Positions 6,222 through 9,565 of a stretch of DNA of 9,565 nt are shown in pieces. The notes beneath the pieces are model-generated. The model was not told where the DNA came from and made no database searches. It was given only the letters and a program-made list of their open reading frames with translations. The stretch lies in the NCBI GenBank assembly GCA_903868035.1, contig CAIPTQ010000130.1, positions 1 through 9,565 of the forward strand, in the 5' to 3' direction. Source of the DNA: an uncultured Phycisphaerales bacterium (GTDB taxonomy: Bacteria > Planctomycetota > Phycisphaerae > WQYP01). The position numbers were made by a program, and so were the translations under genes. Each line of letters begins with the position of its first letter. The stretch's first letter is position 1.

Positions 6222-7322
6222 TCACACGGCAGGCGGACCCTGCTGGGCCAGCCCCACAATCGCCTTCAGCCGCTCGCGGATCGGCAGGTGCTGCGTGCAG
6301 GCCGCTTCGCACTCGCCGCACATGGTACACGCGGCGGCCTGGTCCGCGGTCAGGTTCCAGTGCCACTTGAGGCGTTCGGTGATCGCCTTGTCGTTGCCTT
6401 CCAGAATCCGCTGGTTGAAGGCGTCCATGAAGCGGGGGATGTCCACGCCCGCCGTACACGGCAGGCAATAGCCGCAGCCCGTACACAAGCCCTCGAAGCT
6501 GCCGGCAAGCTGCGACTTGAGCCGGTCTATGTGCTCCGTGGAGTACGGTTGAAAGTCCCGCACCGCCTCGACGGCCTGGTCGATTTCCGCCTTGCTCGCA
6601 AAACCCACCAGCGCCGCCGTGATCGCGGGCTGGGAGATGTTGAAGCGCAGCGCCGCCTGGACCACATCGCGGTCGCCCGGGCCTTTGAGAAACGCCAGGC
6701 GCTCGGCATTGCGCGGAATCACCCCGCCGCCCAGGGGATTCATCGTAACCACGCCTACCCCATGGCGCTGCGCGGCCTCTAGCCCCGCGGCGCGGTAGGG
6801 AAAGTTCAGGGCGTTATAGCCCAGCGTCAGGCCCTCAAAGCAGCCGCTCTCCAGCACCTTGGCGATTTCCGCGCCCGGCAGGTGCGTCGAGACGACCACA
6901 TGGCGCACCAAGCCTTGCGCCTTGGCCTTCAGCAACACGGCAATGGCCCCCCCGTCAAGGCGCTCCTGGAGCTGGTGCGGCCACAGCAGGCACCAGACGT
7001 GGAAAAAGTCGATGTAATCGACGTTCAGGCGTTTCAGCGAGCGCTCCAGGCTCTGTTGCATCTCCGCGCCGCTGGCCGAGCCGCACTTGGTGGAACAATA
7101 GAACGAGTCGCGGGGCATGGCCGCAAAGGCCCGGCCCATGATCTCCTCGCTCTTGTCCTGGCAGTAATACGGTGCGGTGTCGAAGTAGTTCATGCCCTGG
7201 GCGTGGCCGTAGAGGACCAGTTCCGCCGAGGCGTCCAGGTCCATGGGCGTGGGAAACCGCATGCCGCCAAAGGCGATCACGGATATCTGTTTGCCGGTTT
7301 TGCCGTACGGTTTATGCCACAT
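6222..7322 (-). CDS. Aldo/keto reductase with C-terminal 4Fe-4S cysteines (COG1453-like)
   Basis: Read from ATG 7322 this is 366 residues; GGAG lies 6 nt upstream, and MWHKPYGKTGKQISVIAFGGMRF is the usual family N-terminus. In-frame ATG 7352 and TTG 7409 lack a ribosome site. Residues 1-260 form the AKR barrel, with Asp48 (YFDTAPYY), Tyr52 or Tyr53 and Lys79 (CSTKCG) of the catalytic tetrad. The usual His of the next motif is not at the expected place: IDFFHVW puts Trp there and His two residues earlier (108). Residues 280-289 give CTGCGYCLPC and 332-342 give CTMCGECEAAC, eight cysteines enough for two 4Fe-4S clusters. Such proteins are predicted NAD(P)H-linked or Fe-S electron-transfer oxidoreductases of unknown substrate. 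No redox partner gene lies nearby. Confidence 0.88.
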   Translation of the reverse strand: MWHKPYGKTGKQISVIAFGGMRFPTPMDLDASAELVLYGHAQGMNYFDTAPYYCQDKSEEIMGRAFAAMPRDSFYCSTKCGSASGAEMQQSLERSLKRLNVDYIDFFHVWCLLWPHQLQERLDGGAIAVLLKAKAQGLVRHVVVSTHLPGAEIAKVLESGCFEGLTLGYNALNFPYRAAGLEAAQRHGVGVVTMNPLGGGVIPRNAERLAFLKGPGDRDVVQAALRFNISQPAITAALVGFASKAEIDQAVEAVRDFQPYSTEHIDRLKSQLAGSFEGLCTGCGYCLPCTAGVDIPRFMDAFNQRILEGNDKAITERLKWHWNLTADQAAACTMCGECEAACTQHLPIRERLKAIVGLAQQGPPAV

Positions 7323-7380
7323 CTGCCGCTCCACAACGCCTGGGTCATACATGACTGTCGAGTTTTCACGCTGGGGAGCA

Positions 7381-7409
7381 TATGTAAGGCACGGGCCGCG
7401 GAACGTCAA
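7381..7409 (-). promoter_or_regulatory. Candidate promoter for the aldo/keto reductase gene
   Basis: On the minus strand TTGACG (7409-7404, five of six) is 17 bp from TACATA (7386-7381, a weak three of six). The predicted start near 7374 leaves about 50 nt of leader before ATG 7322. The strong -35 box and correct spacing are the only support. Confidence 0.3.
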
Positions 7410-7453
7410 TGCCGCGAAAGTGCCGCGCGGAGCGTCACGATGCGAACTTTTTC

Positions 7454-7481
7454 GTCATTCGTCATTCATCATGCGTCATTC
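7454..7481. repeat. Tandem heptamer repeat (GTCATTC)n
   Basis: Four consecutive 7-bp units occur: GTCATTC, GTCATTC, ATCATGC and GTCATTC. Three are exact and one has two changes. It lies in the non-coding gap between the divergent reductase and lipoprotein genes. A CT/C-rich tract without features follows to about 7540. Short GACGAAT-like tandem spacers are, as far as I recall, found in intergenic DNA of several bacteria. Confidence 0.75.
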
Positions 7482-7550
7482 GCTCCCGCCCCAAACCCCC
7501 GCCCCTGCCGCCGCGCCAACATCCGCAAAAACAAATTTCCTACCAGCAAG

Positions 7551-7579
7551 TTGCCTTTATCGGTGATGCGGCATAATAT
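7551..7579 (+). promoter_or_regulatory. Candidate promoter for the structured RNA and lipoprotein genes
   Basis: TTGCCT (7551-7556, four of six) lies 17 bp from TAATAT (7574-7579, four of six) or 15 bp from the overlapping CATAAT (7572-7577, five of six). The local AT-rich stretch stands out from its surroundings. The predicted start, about 7584-7587, is immediately before the first hairpin of the RNA. Confidence 0.45.
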
Positions 7580-7584
7580 TAAGA

Positions 7585-7735
7585 ATGCCATGGAGCAGGT
7601 CGCGAAGGATTCTGCTCCATGTCGGATGACTGGTTGAAGGGCAGCCTAAGCGTTTGGGTGGCCCGTTAGAAAGTAAGCCGACGTGCTTGATGCTCTGGAA
7701 AAACCAGGGGTGTTCAAGCACGTCGGTTTTTTTTG
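7585..7735 (+). ncRNA. Structured leader or small RNA with three hairpins, ending in a terminator
   Basis: About 150 nt fold into three consecutive hairpins. The first is a perfect 10-bp stem CATGGAGCAG (7589-7598) / 7612-7621 with a 13-nt loop. The second pairs GGGCAGCC (7639-7646) with GGTGGCCC (7657-7664), with one mismatch and one G-U. The third is the intrinsic terminator at 7678-7726. A candidate promoter lies just upstream and the lipoprotein ATG is 36 bp after the U tract. This fits either a regulated leader (riboswitch or attenuator) of the lipoprotein operon or a free-standing small RNA. I could not match it to a known riboswitch class, and no antiterminator pairing is obvious by eye. 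Confidence 0.5.
7678..7735 (+). terminator. Strong intrinsic terminator just before the lipoprotein gene
   Basis: A perfect 13-bp stem, CCGACGTGCTTGA (7678-7690) with 7714-7726, is followed at once by eight T residues (7727-7734), then GTTT. Inside the 23-nt loop CTGG (7695-7698) pairs with CCAG (7704-7707) around AAAAA. On the minus strand there is no T tract. It is the strongest terminator in the window and sits only 36 bp before the ATG at 7771. Confidence 0.92.
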
Positions 7736-7770
7736 TTTCCCGTGGTATCTGTTTCTAAAGGAGCAGCAAG

Positions 7771-8175
7771 ATGAAAATGGCACTACTACTTGTGGCAGGG
7801 TTGATCGCGATGGCGTCCGTGGTGGGCTGCGACCAGAGCGCCACGGGGGGCGGAGCCGGGGACCAGACGTTCAAGCTGGTGGTTCCGAGCACGACCACGA
7901 CCGTGAAACAGGGCGAGGCGCAAACGGTGAAGGTGTCGGTGGAACGCGGCGCCGGATTCAAGCAAGCGGTCACTCTGGACATGAAAGCCCCCGCGGGTCT
8001 GGAGGTTGAACCCGGGACCACTACGGTGAAGGCCAGCGATAAGGGCGAGGTGCAATTGACCATCCGGGCCGCCAAGGACGCCGCGCTGGGCGCGCAGAAG
8101 ATCATGGTGAAAGGCACGCCGGATAAGGGCGAGGCCGTGGAACTGGAACTCAAGGTTGCGGTCACCGCAAAGTAA
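7771..8175 (+). CDS. Small lipoprotein with Ig-like domain, paralogue 1
   Basis: This 134-residue protein starts at an ATG 7 nt after AAAGGAG (7757-7763), a strong ribosome site. The N-terminal MKMALLLVAGLIAMASVVGC is a lipoprotein signal with lipobox VVGC, so Cys20 should be lipidated and the protein anchored in a membrane. A Gly/Ser/Thr linker (about 21-30) leads to one domain of about 100 residues. Its alternating hydrophobic strands and phrases such as VKQGEAQTVKVSV, VTLDMKAPAGLEVEP and VMVKGTPD-like turns suggest a single beta-sandwich of the Ig/NEW3 kind. No catalytic residues are visible; a structural or binding role is inference. About half the domain is identical to the next gene's product. 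Expression probably depends on readthrough of the upstream terminator, because no convincing promoter fits in the 36-bp gap. Confidence 0.82.
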   Translation: MKMALLLVAGLIAMASVVGCDQSATGGGAGDQTFKLVVPSTTTTVKQGEAQTVKVSVERGAGFKQAVTLDMKAPAGLEVEPGTTTVKASDKGEVQLTIRAAKDAALGAQKIMVKGTPDKGEAVELELKVAVTAK

Positions 8176-8242
8176 CGGTGCCGGCGTCATGAGTCCAACC
8201 CGTGTATGCACAGGTAAAGTCTATCTATATAAGGAAGCAGAT

Positions 8243-8653
8243 ATGAAAACCATGAAAACGGCAATGGCCATCGCGATGACGTGTTTTGTGATGGCGGCAG
8301 TGGGCTGCGAGAGCCCCCGCGGCGGCGGCATGTCCAGTGGCGAAGGATTCAAGATCGGCGCGCCGGCCCTGGATACGATGGTCATGCAGGGCCAAGCCCA
8401 AAGCGTGACCGTCTCCCTCAACCGCGGCGAACTGTTCAAGCGGGACGTGACGCTGGATATCAGGGCGTCCAAGGGGATCAGCGTCGAACCAACGAAAGCC
8501 GTGGTCAAGGCGAGCGCGACCCCGGACGTGCAGCTTCGGATCACAGCGGCCAAGGACGCGGCCCTGGGCGAGTACAAGATCTATCTCAAGGGCACGCCGG
8601 ATACCGGCGAGGCGACTTCGACGGAGTTCACCGTGAAGGTGATCTCCCCGTAA
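8243..8653 (+). CDS. Small lipoprotein with Ig-like domain, paralogue 2
   Basis: This 136-residue protein starts at ATG 8243 because AAGGAAG (8231-8237) precedes it and the signal peptide begins there; the frame is open further upstream to 8156 but without signal-like content. MKTMKTAMAIAMTCFVMAAV then GC gives a lipobox with Cys22. The mature domain aligns without gaps with the upstream paralogue, identical at about half of 102 positions. The most conserved parts are VTLD, VEP, VKAS, VQL, AAKDAALG and KGTPD-GEA. It is 67 bp downstream in the same direction, probably the same transcript. The divergence is spread evenly, so the duplication is not recent or the two copies have specialised. Function is unknown; the conserved block AAKDAALG...KGTPD is the best target for a family search. 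Confidence 0.82.
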   Translation: MKTMKTAMAIAMTCFVMAAVGCESPRGGGMSSGEGFKIGAPALDTMVMQGQAQSVTVSLNRGELFKRDVTLDIRASKGISVEPTKAVVKASATPDVQLRITAAKDAALGEYKIYLKGTPDTGEATSTEFTVKVISP

Positions 8654-8689
8654 CTACTGATAGAAAATTTGATTTTTATGAATGTTGTC

Positions 8690-8725
8690 GCGCGAAGTGG
8701 GGGCGGGGGGTTTACGCCCTCGCGC
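8690..8725 (+). repeat. GC-rich imperfect hairpin after the lipoprotein genes
   Basis: GCGCGA (8690-8695) pairs with TCGCGC (8720-8725), and inside it GGGCG (8701-8705) pairs with CGCCC (8715-8719). A 5-nt bulge (8696-8700) lies on the left side and the loop is 9 nt. No T tract follows. It may be a dispersed palindromic repeat or a factor-assisted terminator of the lipoprotein transcript. Confidence 0.5.
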
Positions 8726-8779
8726 CATCCGCTGGCCCCGGAATGCCTGTGTCACCGCTGTAACGGTAATAACGCAGTC

Positions 8780-8818
8780 GAGCCTGTTATGATCTCGACG
8801 TCGAATCATAACAGGCTC
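8780..8818. promoter_or_regulatory. 14-bp perfect palindrome upstream of the last gene
   Basis: GAGCCTGTTATGAT (8780-8793) is exactly complementary to 8805-8818. Inside the 11-nt loop TCG (8795-8797) can pair with CGA (8802-8804) around ACGT. Each arm carries TATGAT, a -10-like hexamer, one on each strand. It ends 6 bp before the ribosome site of the next gene. No T tract follows. It could be an operator, a translation-control hairpin or a mobile repeat. Confidence 0.7.
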
Positions 8819-8836
8819 ACAATCAAGGACCTTAAA

Positions 8837-9490
8837 ATGAGAATATTATTATGTGTGATTTTTGCTCTGTTGACTATGTTGGCAATGCAGGTTTCTCTTG
8901 GGGCTGATCCCACCACGTCCGGAAGCGCTGCAGCGCTGACAACACAGATTGCTCCTGTAGACGCTGGCGCTGACCTTGTCGCTGCTTTCTACAAAGTCTT
9001 GCTTCAACAGACCACACCCACCCTTGAGCAAGAAAAGGCCATATTTGATGATGCCTCCGCGGTTCGCGGCGAACTCATTGCAAAGGGCGCTGGATCAGAA
9101 AAGGAAGCTGTTTACTTGCAGTATTGCTGGAAACATAAGGACCTCTTCCTTCCCAAGAACACAGATTCCGCAGCACGGACGGCTGGCGCTATCCACATTA
9201 CAACTACGTTCGTCTATGCGAGGACCATCGAACATCAAGACAGCGGTCGCTCATTGACGCAAGGTTCGGTGATGGCGGCTTTCAGAGAGGATTTCAAGGA
9301 CCAGGCGAACAAAGGGCGCTTAATTCTCTTCATGCTCAGTCGGGGAAAGCTGGACCCAAGCCCTGGTCTTTTGATCCTCGATTATCCCTCTTCGGGAAAG
9401 ACCATGCGTAATGTGATAGACGAGGAATACCCCCCATTCACTCCAGAGCAGATTAAGCAGTTGCAAGAGATGCATAGCCCACCGAAATGA
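8837..9490 (+). CDS. Secreted protein of unknown function
   Basis: This 217-residue protein starts at ATG 8837, with AAGGA (8825-8829) 7 nt upstream; the frame is open back to 8669 but that part runs through the palindrome and has no plausible content. MRILLCVIFALLTMLAMQVSLGADP is a signal peptide, with likely cleavage near SLG-A or GA-D. There is no lipobox at the end of the hydrophobic stretch. The mature part begins with a Thr/Ala-rich linker, then a mixed alpha/beta domain with EQEKAIFDDASAVRGELI, a YLQYCWKHKDLFLPK segment and RLILFMLSRG. It ends in a short Pro-rich helix (PPFTPEQIKQLQEM). I recognise no family or active site. The gene is visibly richer in A and T than its neighbours, with less biased codons, and is flanked by a palindrome and short repeats, which fits recent acquisition. 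It appears complete. Confidence 0.7.
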   Translation: MRILLCVIFALLTMLAMQVSLGADPTTSGSAAALTTQIAPVDAGADLVAAFYKVLLQQTTPTLEQEKAIFDDASAVRGELIAKGAGSEKEAVYLQYCWKHKDLFLPKNTDSAARTAGAIHITTTFVYARTIEHQDSGRSLTQGSVMAAFREDFKDQANKGRLILFMLSRGKLDPSPGLLILDYPSSGKTMRNVIDEEYPPFTPEQIKQLQEMHSPPK

Positions 9491-9537
9491 GGCCCCATAC
9501 TAGGGGAGGCCCCATACCAGGGGGCCCCATCCAGGGG
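9491..9537. repeat. Three degenerate GGCCCCAT...AGGGG tandem units
   Basis: Units begin at 9491 (GGCCCCATACTAGGGGA), 9508 (GGCCCCATACCAG then GG) and 9523 (GGCCCCATCCAGGGG). Period is 15-17 bp, starting directly after the stop codon at 9490. Each unit can fold on itself through CCCC/GGGG, so the array could form several mutually exclusive hairpins. It runs up to the window edge region. Confidence 0.75.
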
Positions 9538-9559
9538 TCAAAAATCGTTTCCTTGCCCC
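9534..9559. repeat. REP-like hairpin at the right edge
   Basis: GGGG (9534-9537) plus CAA (9539-9541) pairs with TTGCCCC (9553-9559), with T9538 bulged and an 11-nt loop. It shares its GGGG with the last tandem unit. The shape recalls REP palindromes linked to RAYT transposases, but no such gene is inside the window. Confidence 0.4.
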
Positions 9560-9565
9560 AAAACC

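Noticed and set aside
7454..7481. CRISPR array
   Set aside because: The 7-bp units are directly adjacent with no spacers, and there are no cas genes.
7585..7735. Assignment to a known riboswitch (c-di-GMP, SAM, fluoride, glycine)
   Set aside because: I did not see the conserved core sequences of these classes; only the general leader-terminator layout is supported.

Overview
The window is bacterial chromosomal DNA: mostly GC-rich, with short gaps and single genes or pairs on both strands and no long operon. The gene mix suggests a planctomycete, perhaps of the Phycisphaerae. It includes a lone glutaminase of the PabA/TrpG type, a Uma2 protein, an FHA plus SpoIIE-type phosphatase, small lipoproteins with an Ig-like fold, and an aldo/keto reductase with an iron-sulfur tail. 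There is no rRNA or marker protein to prove this, so the taxonomy is inference.

Layout. 183-752 (+) is the anthranilate/aminodeoxychorismate synthase glutaminase and 796-1347 (+) a Uma2-type putative nuclease. Convergent to these, 1363-3063 (-) is an FHA-GAF-like-PP2C phosphatase. A tRNA-Ile(GAT) at 3289-3362 is followed by a small 8-cysteine protein (3442-3735) and a clear intrinsic terminator (3779-3823). Next come a LysE-family exporter (3910-4548) and a group II PLP-dependent amino acid decarboxylase (4733-6208), with a perfect 13-bp inverted repeat between them. An aldo/keto reductase with eight C-terminal Fe-S cysteines lies convergent to the decarboxylase (6222-7322, -). The gap 7323-7770 holds a tandem heptamer repeat, a candidate promoter and a three-hairpin RNA ending in a textbook terminator only 36 bp before the next gene. 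Two tandem paralogous lipoprotein genes follow (7771-8175, 8243-8653). After a gap with a hairpin and a 14-bp palindrome comes an AT-richer gene for a secreted protein of unknown function (8837-9490). The window ends in short GGCCCCAT repeats (9491-9559).

How the genes fit together. There is little evidence of one shared pathway. The exporter and decarboxylase could handle amino acids or their amines, but each seems to have its own promoter. The two lipoproteins are a duplication and probably one transcript, perhaps controlled by the structured leader upstream. Three genes (183, 3910, 4733) lack a Shine-Dalgarno sequence and have a -10-like hexamer 6-8 bp before the ATG, which suggests leaderless mRNAs.

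I found no CRISPR array, transposase, integrase, phage gene or recognisable defence system. The most promising unexplained items are the structured RNA before the lipoproteins, the 8-cysteine protein beside the tRNA, the inverted repeats before the decarboxylase and before the last gene, and the repeat-flanked last gene. Bases 1-182 contain no gene I can support: two frames stay open for about 45-50 codons from the left edge, but neither has recognisable content.
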